Source of the DNA: Paeniglutamicibacter gangotriensis Lz1y
GTDB lineage: Bacteria > Actinomycetota > Actinomycetes > Actinomycetales > Micrococcaceae
Direction of reading: 5' to 3'
Length of the DNA stretch: 64,000 bases
NCBI RefSeq assembly: GCF_000348945.1
Contig: NZ_AOCK01000011.1
Span: forward strand, 124,001 to 188,000
The position numbers and the translations under genes are program-made. This document shows positions 44,414 through 53,566 of this stretch, one piece after another (the first letter of the stretch is position 1; the number at the start of each line of letters is the position of its first letter). The notes beneath the pieces are model-generated. The model saw only the letters and a program-made list of their open reading frames with translations, made no database searches and was not told the origin of the DNA.

Positions 44414-45538
44414 TCACAACGGCTGGCGACGGACCAACCGGGTGCCTGTCTTGACCAGCATCAGCACCAACAGCAGGATGCCCACGTAGCCGTTGATCAC
44501 ATAAACGATGTTGACCATCTGGGAAAACGGCAGAACCAAGCCGATCGCGGTGCCGAGGACCGCCAGGCCGATGGTCAGGTACTTGAAGCGGGGCGTCTTG
44601 TCGGCGAAGAACCGCGAGGAGACCGTCCACAGCAACGGCACCGCCGTCGTGTAGATTCCGGCGAGAATCATGACCGAGATCCCCGCGGCCAGCACCGGGC
44701 TCACATCCCTGGCCAGCACAAGCATCGGAATCTGGGATCCGCCGACCTGTACGACATTCGCGAGCAGGCCCAGGCCGACAATGATGCAGGCCACCGAGAA
44801 GGCAATCGATCCAACCATGCCGCCGGCGGCCGCCTCCTTGCGGCTGCGCGCCGTCTTTCCGAGGGCGGTCAGGAAGGCCGCCAACCACAACATACAGAAG
44901 CCGACGTAGGACAGCCCCGCCATGAACCAGTTGGTGGAGGCCTGGGTCAGGTCCAGGGTCGGCAGCAAGGCGCTGCCCTCGGCAATCCCGCCCGGGCTGC
45001 GGAATATCCCTAGCAGGCCCAGCGCAATGGCGACCACGACGATGACCGGACCGATCTTGCCGATGACGTCAACCAGGGACTTCAGGCCAAACCAGACGCT
45101 GATCCCGACGACCACGGCCAGGCCGATGCCTCCGGCGTAGCGCGAGAGCCCATAGTGCTCCTCGAAGACGGCGCCGGCCCCGGCGACCATCACGGTGAAG
45201 CTCAGGAAGACGAAGATGATGGAGAAATAGTCGAAGAACGTCCCCAGGTACTTGCCGCAATAGTAATGGAAGATCCGCGACGGCCGGTCGAACTTCTTGG
45301 CCTGGCCGACCACGAAGAATTCGACGGCGACATAGGTCATGAGCACTAGGACCAGTGCCCCGGTGCCGAAAACACCCCAGTAGCCGTATGAGGTGAAGTA
45401 CTGGAGGATCTCCTGCCCGGTGGCGAAACCGGAACCGATGAGGAACGCAATGATCGCACCCGCGTAGGTGAGGATCCGCAGGAAACTCGTCTTCTCGACG
45501 GTACGAAGGTGCGCCCGAGTGGGGGCTTTCTGTGGCAT
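44414..45538 (-). CDS. YkvI-family membrane protein
   Basis: A 374-residue membrane protein of the YkvI type with about ten to eleven helices, a LeuT/APC-like fold. The first helix has LTYAGAIIAFLIGSGFATGQ, matching the typical unwound helix of that fold, followed by ILQYFTSYGYWG. The function of the family is unknown; a transport role is likely. GGGAGA precedes the ATG at 45538 at a slightly long spacing; upstream ATGs at 45574 and 45583 would add a hydrophilic extension. It stands alone and ends next to the permease remnant. Confidence 0.83.
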   Translation of the reverse strand: MPQKAPTRAHLRTVEKTSFLRILTYAGAIIAFLIGSGFATGQEILQYFTSYGYWGVFGTGALVLVLMTYVAVEFFVVGQAKKFDRPSRIFHYYCGKYLGTFFDYFSIIFVFLSFTVMVAGAGAVFEEHYGLSRYAGGIGLAVVVGISVWFGLKSLVDVIGKIGPVIVVVAIALGLLGIFRSPGGIAEGSALLPTLDLTQASTNWFMAGLSYVGFCMLWLAAFLTALGKTARSRKEAAAGGMVGSIAFSVACIIVGLGLLANVVQVGGSQIPMLVLARDVSPVLAAGISVMILAGIYTTAVPLLWTVSSRFFADKTPRFKYLTIGLAVLGTAIGLVLPFSQMVNIVYVINGYVGILLLVLMLVKTGTRLVRRQPL

Positions 45539-45728
45539 GGTGCTGGTTTCTCCCGTGGTTCTCCACGACGCCATTGAAGGCATGTCGCATCCTGATATAT
45601 CAATTGCCAATGAACGATATGTCTCGAACGTGATCCAGTCAACACCTCGCCCTTACATGACGCACCTCACGTTGACGCGAGTGGCTTCCGAGCCGGGGGC
45701 GGTCGGCCCGGCTGGGTAGCCTCGAGAC

Positions 45729-46103
45729 ATGATTGATTTCAACAATGCTTCCGTATTCAAACTCAGCCCCTGCAACCCAAACGACGTCGCGGGCGAGGTT
45801 TCTCCGCTCTTTGTGCAGGACGAGGAACTACTCGCCTCGTTCAAGGGCGCACGTGACTATGTGGTCTTCACCAGCAAGAGACTCATCGCGGTAAACATCC
45901 AGGGCCTCACGGGCAAGAAGAGGGACTACACGTCGTTGCCGTATTCCAAGATCCAGGCCTTCTCGGTGGAGACCGCCGGGACCTTCGATCTCGACGCCGA
46001 GCTTGATATGTGGTTCAGCGGCCTGGGCAAAGTCCGACTCGAATTCAAAGGAAAAGTCGACGTTCGGGCACTCTCGCAGCTGATCGCCTCCTACGTCCTG
46101 TAA
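45729..46103 (+). CDS. Bacterial PH-domain protein
   Basis: A 124-residue single-domain protein of the bacterial pleckstrin-homology family (PF08000-like). DEELLASFKGARDYVVFTSKRL, ITVNIQGLTGKK-type turn and YSKIQAFSVETAGTFDLDAE show the usual beta-sandwich with a final helix (ALSQLIASYVL). These domains probably bind lipids or other proteins at the membrane; no enzymatic function is known. The start is the first ATG after a promoter-rich spacer. It is monocistronic, with unrelated genes on both sides. Confidence 0.87.
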   Translation: MIDFNNASVFKLSPCNPNDVAGEVSPLFVQDEELLASFKGARDYVVFTSKRLIAVNIQGLTGKKRDYTSLPYSKIQAFSVETAGTFDLDAELDMWFSGLGKVRLEFKGKVDVRALSQLIASYVL

Positions 46104-46264
46104 CGCAATTTGCTCCTAGCGGCGGCGGAGTCTGCTCGATTCACGGGAAACGCCCAGCCAGTTTCCGGCATCGACCCTAGCCTTTGATTCGTTGGAACAA
46201 GGTGTAGGACCACCGATTCAACCACTGGAGCCCTTTGCTTTTATTCCGCGCACCCACTTCGACC

Positions 46265-46966
46265 ATGCCTTCCAACCCACCGGAAGCACGGCCCAAGTAT
46301 GCCCATCAGGAAGACTTGTCGCACCGCCGGACCGTGGTATTGCTGGGGATCGATGGAGCCGGCAAGACCACAACCGCAACTGCGCTGATGGCGTCCATGC
46401 GCGCTTCCGGGATCCGCGCCCAGTTGCTGCGCAATCCGGGTGGGCGCCGCTGGATGTCACGTGTGGCAGCTTGGTTCGGAACGGCGCCGACTCCAGCATG
46501 GGCCAACCTATTCGAATCGATCGTGCGGTGCATCAACGTGTTGCTCGCCCATGCCCGGGCGTCCGGATTCCCCGGAACCACCATCATGGATCGCCATGTG
46601 GCGTGCCAGCTGGTCCTGCGATCCGTTCGCGGCCAGCCCCAAGGTGTCTTGCTTCCCTGGCTGCTGGCCCGGCTGCCACGCCCCGAGGCCATCATCTTGA
46701 TCGATGTCCCTGCCGACATCGCCCACGCGCGGATTCTCTTGCGCGGGGAAGACAGCGAGACACTCGCGTACTTGGAATCATCGCGCAAGGCCTACTTGAA
46801 AATCGCGCGAGCCAAGGGCTGGCACATCATCGACGGGTCCGGGACCCCACCCCAGGTAGCACTCACGGTCTTGTCGGCCGCGTCCCCCAAGGTTTGGGAC
46901 GACAGTATTCCCCTCGTCGGTCTCGGCCCAATGCCGCGGTTGATGCGCCGACGTGCGCGGCAATGA
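46265..46966 (+). CDS. Thymidylate-kinase-like P-loop protein
   Basis: A 233-residue P-loop kinase-like protein. The Walker A motif is GIDGAGKTT at about residues 28-36, a DRH motif (TIMDRHVACQLVLRS) stands where dTMP kinases have their DR(Y/F) phosphoryl-transfer residues, and IILIDVPADIAHARI is the typical product-binding strand. The C-terminus is longer and more basic than in Tmk. It may phosphorylate a nucleoside monophosphate or another small substrate; it is not the housekeeping tmk by length and motif detail. It lies upstream of aceA but is separated by a 277-bp regulatory gap. Confidence 0.75.
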   Translation: MPSNPPEARPKYAHQEDLSHRRTVVLLGIDGAGKTTTATALMASMRASGIRAQLLRNPGGRRWMSRVAAWFGTAPTPAWANLFESIVRCINVLLAHARASGFPGTTIMDRHVACQLVLRSVRGQPQGVLLPWLLARLPRPEAIILIDVPADIAHARILLRGEDSETLAYLESSRKAYLKIARAKGWHIIDGSGTPPQVALTVLSAASPKVWDDSIPLVGLGPMPRLMRRRARQ

Positions 46967-47243
46967 TTGAGCTCTTCTTCAGCTTGCAGTAAGTCCGGGA
47001 CTTTTTCGGCCGATTCCCGAGCGGAACCACCACTTTTCGAGTTTCCAGCACGGATCGATGTGCGGAGGACTACATTTTTAGATTATGAGAAGAAGTGCGA
47101 ATCTTTCCGCTAGAACCCTCTAGCCGGGGCTGGATTAGTACGGAAATGTAGTTCCTACGCAGAAAGAACGCCGGAACAACCTACCGAGATCACCAATGAA
47201 GACGATCCCGAACCGGCACCGGCAATCCAGCAAGGAGAAGGCA
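46967..47243 (+). promoter_or_regulatory. aceA upstream control region
   Basis: A 277-bp gene-free spacer before isocitrate lyase. It contains AT-rich tracts (about 47069-47085) and an AAGTGCGAATCTTTCC stretch (about 47093) vaguely like a RamB half-site. As aceA is classically controlled by RamA and RamB, operators are expected here, but no site can be fixed by eye. Confidence 0.35.
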
Positions 47244-48545
47244 ATGACCGAGCAGAACTCGACAGAGAACCGTATCGCAGCAATCGAAGAGGATTGGGCG
47301 AGCAACCCCCGCTGGACCGGCACCACTCGTGATTACTCTGCAGCAGAAGTAGTCAAGCTGCAGGGCTCCGTGCAGGAAGAGCACACCCTGGCCCGTCGCG
47401 GCTCCGAAAAGCTCTGGAAGCAGCTCACCGAGGAAGCCCCGACCGGCGGCTACACCAACGCGCTGGGCGCCCTGACCGGCAACCAGGCCGTACAGCAGGT
47501 CAAGGCCGGCCTCCGTGCCATCTATCTTTCCGGTTGGCAGGTCGCCGCAGATGCCAACCTCGCCGGCCAAACCTACCCGGACCAGTCGCTGTACCCGGCC
47601 AACTCGGTTCCGCAGGTGGTCCGCCGCATCAACAACGCACTGCTTCGCGCCGATCAGATCGAGCATGCAGAAGGCATCAAGACCGTTGAGGACTGGCTCG
47701 TGCCGATCGTTGCCGACGCCGAAGCCGGCTTCGGTGGCCCGCTGAACGCCTACGAACTGATGAAGTCGATGATCACTTCCGGTGCCTCGGGCGTCCACTG
47801 GGAAGACCAGCTCGCTTCCGAGAAGAAGTGTGGCCACCTCGGTGGCAAGGTCCTCATCCCGACCCAGCAGCACGTTCGCACGCTGAACGCAGCCCGCCTG
47901 GCAGCAGACGTCGCCGGCACCCCGTCGGTCGTCATTGCCCGCACCGACGCCGAGGCAGCAACCCTGATCACCTCGGATGTTGATGACCGTGACAAGCAGT
48001 TCGTCACCGGCGAGCGCACCGCAGAAGGCTTCTACAAGGTCACCAACGGCATCGAACCCTGCATTGCCCGTGCCAAGGCCTACGCACCGTATTCCGACCT
48101 CATCTGGATGGAGACCGGCACCCCGGACCTGGAACTGGCCCGCAAGTTCGCCGAGGCAGTCAAGGCCGACTTCCCGGATCAGATGCTTTCCTACAACTGC
48201 TCACCTTCCTTCAACTGGAAGAAGCACCTGGACGATGCAACCATCGCCAAGTTCCAGCGCGAACTCGGCGCCATGGGCTTCACCTTCCAGTTCATCACCC
48301 TCGCTGGCTTCCACGCCCTGAACCACTCGATGTTCAACTTGGCCCACGGCTACGCCCGTGACGGCATGAGCGCCTATGTCGAGCTCCAGGAAGCGGAATT
48401 CGCCTCCGAGGTAGACGGCTACACCGCCACCAAGCACCAGCGCGAAGTGGGCACCGGCTACTTCGACGATATTGCCACGGTCCTGAACCCGAACGCCTCA
48501 ACCCTGGCGCTTGCGGGATCGACCGAAGCCGGCCAGTTCCACTAA
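47244..48545 (+). CDS. aceA: Isocitrate lyase
   Basis: The 433-residue first enzyme of the glyoxylate bypass: isocitrate to glyoxylate and succinate. The catalytic loop KKCGHLGGK carries Cys196, the WEDQL and [11 protein letters not shown] segments bind Mg2+ and substrate, and SPSFNWKK closes the site. The length fits the short actinobacterial form. AAGGAGAAGG precedes ATG 47244; the longer frame to 47196 is unlikely. It is followed after 138 bp by aceB. Together they permit growth on acetate or other acetyl-CoA-yielding compounds, including taurine carbon here. Confidence 0.97.
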   Translation: MTEQNSTENRIAAIEEDWASNPRWTGTTRDYSAAEVVKLQGSVQEEHTLARRGSEKLWKQLTEEAPTGGYTNALGALTGNQAVQQVKAGLRAIYLSGWQVAADANLAGQTYPDQSLYPANSVPQVVRRINNALLRADQIEHAEGIKTVEDWLVPIVADAEAGFGGPLNAYELMKSMITSGASGVHWEDQLASEKKCGHLGGKVLIPTQQHVRTLNAARLAADVAGTPSVVIARTDAEAATLITSDVDDRDKQFVTGERTAEGFYKVTNGIEPCIARAKAYAPYSDLIWMETGTPDLELARKFAEAVKADFPDQMLSYNCSPSFNWKKHLDDATIAKFQRELGAMGFTFQFITLAGFHALNHSMFNLAHGYARDGMSAYVELQEAEFASEVDGYTATKHQREVGTGYFDDIATVLNPNASTLALAGSTEAGQFH

Positions 48546-48571
48546 ACACACCACGGCGGTTGCCGCCGCGG

Positions 48572-48611
48572 TTCAGGTGGGGCCGGTGCACGATCACCGG
48601 CCCCGCCTGAA
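48572..48611 (+). terminator. Strong hairpin between aceA and aceB
   Basis: A 17-bp stem (48572-48588 with 48595-48611, one G-U pair) and 6-nt loop follow the aceA stop by 26 bp. A short T-rich stretch comes later. It may end most aceA transcripts or set the aceA:aceB ratio. Confidence 0.7.
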
Positions 48612-48683
48612 TACCCGTATTTCCCTCAGCTTCCCCGGCACACCGCCACCCACAGACATTTGATTGACGAAGGAGTCACAGCC

Positions 48684-50318
48684 ATGAACGATCCAATCAC
48701 CCTGAACGGTATTACTCTGGTCGCTGCCCCGGTTCGCCGGCAGGAAGAGATCCTCACACCCCAGGCGCTGGATTTCTTGGCCCAGCTCCACAAGGCATTC
48801 GACGGGCGCCGTGCAGAACTCATGCAGACGCGCCAGCTGAATCGCGCCCGGATCGCCAATGGCTCGGACCCGAAGTTCCGCCCTGAGACCAAGTCCATCC
48901 GCGACGATGCGACCTGGCAGGTTGCTCCCATCGCCCCCGGCCTGGAGGACCGCCGCGTGGAGATCACCGGCCCCACCGACCGCAAGATGGCCATCAACGC
49001 ACTGAACTCCGGCGCCAAGGTCTGGCTGGCGGACCTCGAGGACTCCTCGACCCCCACCTGGTCCAACGTCATCAACGGGCAGCTGAACCTGCGCAGCGTG
49101 TTGGACCGCAACATCGACTTCACCTCGCCGGAGGGCAAGGAATACAAGCTCTCCGGTGAAACCCTCGCCGACCTGCCCACCATCGTGGTCCGCCCTCGCG
49201 GCTGGCACTTGCCCGAAAAGAACCTGCTGGTGGCCGGCAAGCCCGTTTCCGGCGCCTTGGTCGACTTCGGCCTGTACTTTTTCCACAATGCGCAGCGCCT
49301 GATTTCCCAGGGCCGCGGCCCATACTTCTACCTGCCGAAAATCGAGAACCACCTCGAGGCCCGCCTCTGGAACGATGTCTTCGTGCTGGCTCAGGACCTC
49401 ATCGGGATCCCGCAGGGCACCATCCGCGCCACGGTCCTGATCGAAACCATCACCGCAGCTTTCGAGATGGAGGAGATCCTCTACGAGCTGCGCGAGCATT
49501 CCGCCGGATTGAACGCCGGGCGTTGGGACTACATCTTCTCCATCATCAAGAACTTCCGTTCCCGCGGCCCGCGCTTCGTGCTCCCGGACCGTTCCATGGT
49601 GACCATGACGGCCCCGTTCATGCGCTCCTACACCGAGCAGCTGGTGCGGGCCTGCCACCGCCGCGGTGCCATGGCCATCGGAGGCATGGCCGCCTTCATC
49701 CCCAACCGCAAGGACGAAACCATCAACACTTTGGCCTTCGAGAAGGTCCGTGCCGATAAGACCCGCGAGGCCAACGACGGCTTCGATGGTTCCTGGGTGG
49801 CCCACCCGGACCTGGTTCCGGTGGCCCGCGAGGTCTTCGACTCGGTGCTTGGCGACAAGCCAAACCAACGCGAGCGCACCCGTGAGGACGTCACCCCGGA
49901 TGACAAGGAGCTGCTGAACATCGCCGGCACCGAGGGCAAGATCACCGAGGGCGGCATCCGCAACAACATCGAGGTAGGCATCCGCTACATGGAAGCCTGG
50001 CTGCGCGGCAACGGAGCGGTGGCCATCCACAACCTCATGGAGGATGCGGCCACCGCGGAGATCTCGCGTTCGCAGATCTGGCAGTGGATCCAGCAGTCCG
50101 CCATCACCGACGAAGGTGAGCTGGTGTCCCGGGCCTGGGTCGAGGACCTGACCGAAGAGGAATTCGAGAAGCTTTCGCGCTTTGAGGGCGACCGTTTCGA
50201 CGACGCCCGCGAGATCTTCGAGGCTTGTGCCCTGCGTGAGGATTTCCCGACCTTCCTCACCGTCCAGGCGTACAACCGCTACCTGCGCGAGGCCAAGGCA
50301 CTCGAACCGGCAGCATAG
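48684..50318 (+). CDS. aceB: Malate synthase A
   Basis: A 544-residue malate synthase of the A type that condenses glyoxylate with acetyl-CoA. Family motifs are visible: the ADLEDSSTPTW segment, IVVRPRGWHLPEKN with the catalytic Arg, ATVLIETITAAFEMEEILYE with the Mg2+-binding Glu, and GRWDYIFSIIKNF with its Asp. The length is usual for MsA. GAAGGAG nine bases upstream supports ATG 48684; a TTG-started 8-codon extension is dismissed. It shares strand and function with aceA and ends at a strong terminator. Confidence 0.97.
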   Translation: MNDPITLNGITLVAAPVRRQEEILTPQALDFLAQLHKAFDGRRAELMQTRQLNRARIANGSDPKFRPETKSIRDDATWQVAPIAPGLEDRRVEITGPTDRKMAINALNSGAKVWLADLEDSSTPTWSNVINGQLNLRSVLDRNIDFTSPEGKEYKLSGETLADLPTIVVRPRGWHLPEKNLLVAGKPVSGALVDFGLYFFHNAQRLISQGRGPYFYLPKIENHLEARLWNDVFVLAQDLIGIPQGTIRATVLIETITAAFEMEEILYELREHSAGLNAGRWDYIFSIIKNFRSRGPRFVLPDRSMVTMTAPFMRSYTEQLVRACHRRGAMAIGGMAAFIPNRKDETINTLAFEKVRADKTREANDGFDGSWVAHPDLVPVAREVFDSVLGDKPNQRERTREDVTPDDKELLNIAGTEGKITEGGIRNNIEVGIRYMEAWLRGNGAVAIHNLMEDAATAEISRSQIWQWIQQSAITDEGELVSRAWVEDLTEEEFEKLSRFEGDRFDDAREIFEACALREDFPTFLTVQAYNRYLREAKALEPAA

Positions 50319-50405
50319 ACCCGCTGTGGTGGCGGGGGCAGGGGGCAAGCGCAACGACGCGAATACCCCTTGGTCCCCGTCACCAAGCAACAACTGAATA
50401 GACTT

Positions 50406-50453
50406 CGATCGTCCCCACCGGCAGAGCTGCCCATGGCGGGGACGATCGTTTTC
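50406..50453 (+). terminator. Intrinsic terminator after aceB
   Basis: A perfect 11-bp stem (CGATCGTCCCC, 50406-50416, with 50438-50448) is followed directly by TTTTC. This is a classical Rho-independent terminator. Confidence 0.88.
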
Positions 50454-50590
50454 TGTCTGGATTTAAGCCCTGCGTTGGCTACTGATCATCACCAAACTCA
50501 ATGCGTGGTCCCTGTGAACTAACATGATGGAAACTGGTGGTTTAGAGACGAGCGATTCTATTCGCTGCACAGCAAAACTTGGGGGTCAAC

Positions 50591-51235
50591 ATGAACGAGA
50601 AGAATGCCGATGATTCGGTCGACGAACCGGTCCTGAACCGTGTCTGTCGGTATTGCAGTGTCCAGTCGACGGCTTCAGGTAGCTTCTGTCCGAACTGCGG
50701 GAAGCCCTTCGGAAAAAAGACTGCACCTTCCCCCAAAATTCTGTGGACCGTGATTACTGCTGTGGTTGTGGTCCTGGGAGTACTTGCCATCGTCTTCTTT
50801 ACTCAACAAGAAGCCACCAAAAGGGCCGCGGACGACGCTCACGCTTCGCAAGTCGCAGCGGCTTCTTCAGCAGCCGCAAGTTCATCCGCTGCGGGAGCCG
50901 CAGCATCCGCAGAGGTAGTCGCGGCTGCTTCGGCGGCCGCCGCATCCGAAGAGACGGAGCGGGCGGTCCGCAACGTCTACGTTTCGGAACTTGAGGCCAG
51001 CATTGAAAAGGACGCGAAGGCCCGCGTGAAGCAGGGAACACTCACCGGTCCGATCAAGCGCGTTTCCTGCACACCGACTGGCGGTGGCTCTCTCGACGAC
51101 CTTACGAGCCTCACCACGACCTTCGAATGCATAGCGGTGAACGAGACCAATAAAGACAAGACAGAAAGTGGTTATGTCTTTACCTCCACCATGAATTGGG
51201 ACGAAGCCACATATTCTTGGCACTTGGGTCGATAG
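50591..51235 (+). CDS. Zinc-ribbon membrane-anchored protein
   Basis: A 214-residue protein with four parts: a cytoplasmic zinc ribbon (CRYC at about 19-22 and CPNC at 33-36), one membrane helix (about 51-70), an Ala/Ser-rich stalk (about 88-119), and a C-terminal extracellular domain of about 95 residues with two cysteines (SCTPTG and FECIAV) that may pair. This resembles other actinobacterial zinc-ribbon/TM proteins of unknown role; a sensing or envelope function is possible. GGGGG lies just before the ATG. It is monocistronic. Confidence 0.75.
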   Translation: MNEKNADDSVDEPVLNRVCRYCSVQSTASGSFCPNCGKPFGKKTAPSPKILWTVITAVVVVLGVLAIVFFTQQEATKRAADDAHASQVAAASSAAASSSAAGAAASAEVVAAASAAAASEETERAVRNVYVSELEASIEKDAKARVKQGTLTGPIKRVSCTPTGGGSLDDLTSLTTTFECIAVNETNKDKTESGYVFTSTMNWDEATYSWHLGR

Positions 51236-51405
51236 CAAGCTTTTACACGAGCAGGCTTGTCAAAACGCGACACATTTATCAGGCGCCTGTTGGCAACGAC
51301 ACCACCGGATGCGTCACGAAAGGCTCCCTTACCTAGATGCGCTGGCCGATAATTGGAGGTGGCTCCTGATCGGGGCCAAAACTGTGAATTAGCCTAAGGA
51401 GCCCG

Positions 51406-52617
51406 GTGAGCCAGCCACACGATCCGCCAACAAAACTCTTCACTCGGGACTTCCTGCTTGCCGCCGTCGCAAATCTTTTCATCTCCATGGTCTTCTACCT
51501 GCTGATGACTTCAATGGCGCTCTACGCCGTAGACAGGTTCCAAGCCTCCGACAGCGCCGCCGGCCTGGCCTCGAGCGTATTCATCATCGGCTCGGTGACC
51601 GCCAGGCTCTTCGCCGGCAGACTGTTGCTCGTGCTGGGGCGCAAACGACTGATGGTCATCTCCCTGTGCGTCTTCGTCCTGGCTTCGGTGCTCTACATGG
51701 CCAGTTACACCTTGTGGCTGTTGTTGCTCGTCCGTTTCGTCCACGGCATGGCCTTCGGCGCGGGCAACACCGCGATCGCCACCGCGGTGCAGTCGATCAT
51801 TCCGCCGGCGCGGCGCAGCGAGGGGACCGGATACTTCGGGCTCTCCACCACCTTGTCCACCGCCGCCGGCCCATTCCTGGCGGTCCTGTTGGCAGCGGGA
51901 GGCAATTACACCTCGGTCTTCGTCTTCTGCGCCATTTCCTCGGCGGTGGCACTGACCGTGGGCCTGCTGATCCGCATGCCCGAGCCACCACGTGCCAGCG
52001 TCAGGAACTCCTCCGGGGCTCGACCTGGCGGATTCATCCGTTCGATTATCAGCCCCGCCGCGCTACCCATCTCCCTGGTGCTGCTGGTGTGCGGCATCGC
52101 CTACTCGGGGATCATTTCATTTCTGGCCCCGTTCCTGATTTCCCGTTCCATGGCCGAGGCCGCCAGCTGGTTCTTCCTGATCTATGCCGTCACGGTGCTC
52201 TTGTCCAGACTCTTTGCCGGACGCATCCAAGACCGGCGCGGAGACAACGCCATCATGTATCCCCTGCTGCTGGTCTTTGCCCTGGGCATGGCCGCACTGG
52301 CGTTCACCCCGTCCAACCTGACCATCGCCGCAGCTGCGGCGCTGACGGGGTTCGGGTTCGGTGCGCTGATGCCCTGTGCGCAGGCGATTGCCGTGAATGC
52401 GGTTCCCGCCGCGGAGTTGGGTGTCGCAACCTCGACCTTCTTCCTGATGCTTGACGTGGGGATCGGATTCGGTCCGGTGGCCTTGGGCCTGCTGATCCCG
52501 CATCTGGGATACACCGGCATGTTCGCGGTATTGACGGTGCTTTCGGTGCTGGGCATTGCCTTGTACTTCCAGGTGCACGGGCGCCACCCTCGTGCCTCCG
52601 TAGGTCGTACGGCTTAG
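51406..52617 (+). CDS. MFS transporter
   Basis: A 403-residue major-facilitator protein with 12 predicted helices of the drug/sugar-exporter-like type. The cytoplasmic loop between helices 2 and 3 is RLFAGRLLLVLGRKRLMVIS, and the RFVHGMAFGAGNTAIATAV segment is a good family match. A helix-8 loop RLFAGRIQDRRGDNA repeats the motif, as expected of the duplicated fold. The GTG start has AAGGAG four bases upstream. The stop overlaps the convergent DUF1275 gene by 3-4 bp. The substrate is unknown. Confidence 0.9.
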   Translation: MSQPHDPPTKLFTRDFLLAAVANLFISMVFYLLMTSMALYAVDRFQASDSAAGLASSVFIIGSVTARLFAGRLLLVLGRKRLMVISLCVFVLASVLYMASYTLWLLLLVRFVHGMAFGAGNTAIATAVQSIIPPARRSEGTGYFGLSTTLSTAAGPFLAVLLAAGGNYTSVFVFCAISSAVALTVGLLIRMPEPPRASVRNSSGARPGGFIRSIISPAALPISLVLLVCGIAYSGIISFLAPFLISRSMAEAASWFFLIYAVTVLLSRLFAGRIQDRRGDNAIMYPLLLVFALGMAALAFTPSNLTIAAAAALTGFGFGALMPCAQAIAVNAVPAAELGVATSTFFLMLDVGIGFGPVALGLLIPHLGYTGMFAVLTVLSVLGIALYFQVHGRHPRASVGRTA

Positions 52618-53285
52618 CTGGAGCTCTCGCGGTTCCACCAGCGCGGGCTGTCCCGCACGAACGCGACGATCGTCCACCCCACCAGTGCCAGCGCGGCCAC
52701 CCACAGGATCAACAACCCCACCTGCAGGTAGAGGAAAGCACCGACGAAGGACCCGAGGGTGATCATGCCCCAGAGCGCACCATAGGGCAGCCAAGCCCCT
52801 TTCGGTCCGCCCAGCAGGGCACCGGCCAGATGCTGCCCCATCTTCACCAGGGCCCCTGTCATGTAGGTCAATCCCACAGTGACTTCCCCTCGGCGCGTGT
52901 AAGTTGCGTTGATGGCACCCATCGACATGGCCATGAGGACCGCCGTCCAGATGCCTCGCGCGGTGCCCAGTGTGGTCAGCGCCGAGGCCAGGAGGAAGAT
53001 CGAGGATACCGAGAGCACTGCCCCGCGCCGATGCACGGAGGGCACCTGGCTGGCCACGGTCGCCGCGGCCACGCCCAATACGAAGCTGAGCACCAGCCCG
53101 ATGGCAATGGCCCACTCAAAGACGTTGCCTTCGGCGAGGCCCGCGCTGGAGCGGGTCGAGTTACCGCTCATGAACGAGACGAAATACCCGCCGAAGTGGA
53201 TGAAGGCCACCCCATCGACGAAACCGGCTATTGCGGTAAGCCCACTGGCATAGGCGATGCCCCGCCATCCCAACGACCGCGCCAC
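52614..53285 (-). CDS. YoaK/DUF1275-family membrane protein
   Basis: A 223-residue membrane protein with about six helices, of the DUF1275 (YoaK) family. The N-terminal GLTAIAGFVDGVAFIHFGGY and FVSFMSGNSTR are the family signature, and ATYTRRGEVTVGLTYMTGAL follows. Function is unknown; a small-molecule transport role is suspected for the family. GAGGAGA seven bases before GTG 53285 supports this start; a much longer upstream frame is not coding-like. The TAA overlaps the convergent MFS stop. It diverges from the amino acid permease. Confidence 0.87.
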   Translation of the reverse strand: MARSLGWRGIAYASGLTAIAGFVDGVAFIHFGGYFVSFMSGNSTRSSAGLAEGNVFEWAIAIGLVLSFVLGVAAATVASQVPSVHRRGAVLSVSSIFLLASALTTLGTARGIWTAVLMAMSMGAINATYTRRGEVTVGLTYMTGALVKMGQHLAGALLGGPKGAWLPYGALWGMITLGSFVGAFLYLQVGLLILWVAALALVGWTIVAFVRDSPRWWNRESSS

Positions 53286-53566
53286 GTGTGTTCTCCTCGT
53301 CCGGGCCCCGACCAGCAACGATGCAAGGCCACAGGGCTCCATAAGTTTTCGGACCGCCACCAGCGCAACGCGCTTCCGGTCCCACACCAGTCTATTGTTA
53401 TGCGCAATTCGCACCGCCGCGGCACATGCAAAGCCCAGAATGGCTTTGCTCCCTTGCCACCAAAGGCCACAGAGTTCCGGGAGTGATCCGCGCCACCGAA
53501 TCATCTCCGATCCGGGCCTCCGACTTACCATTGGATACGTCCCCCTTTCCGAGCAAAGGTTTCTCC

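Noticed and set aside
48594-50393. A 599-codon open frame on the minus strand opposite aceB
   Set aside because: Malate synthase motifs on the plus strand are unambiguous; the antisense product has no motif or ribosome binding site.
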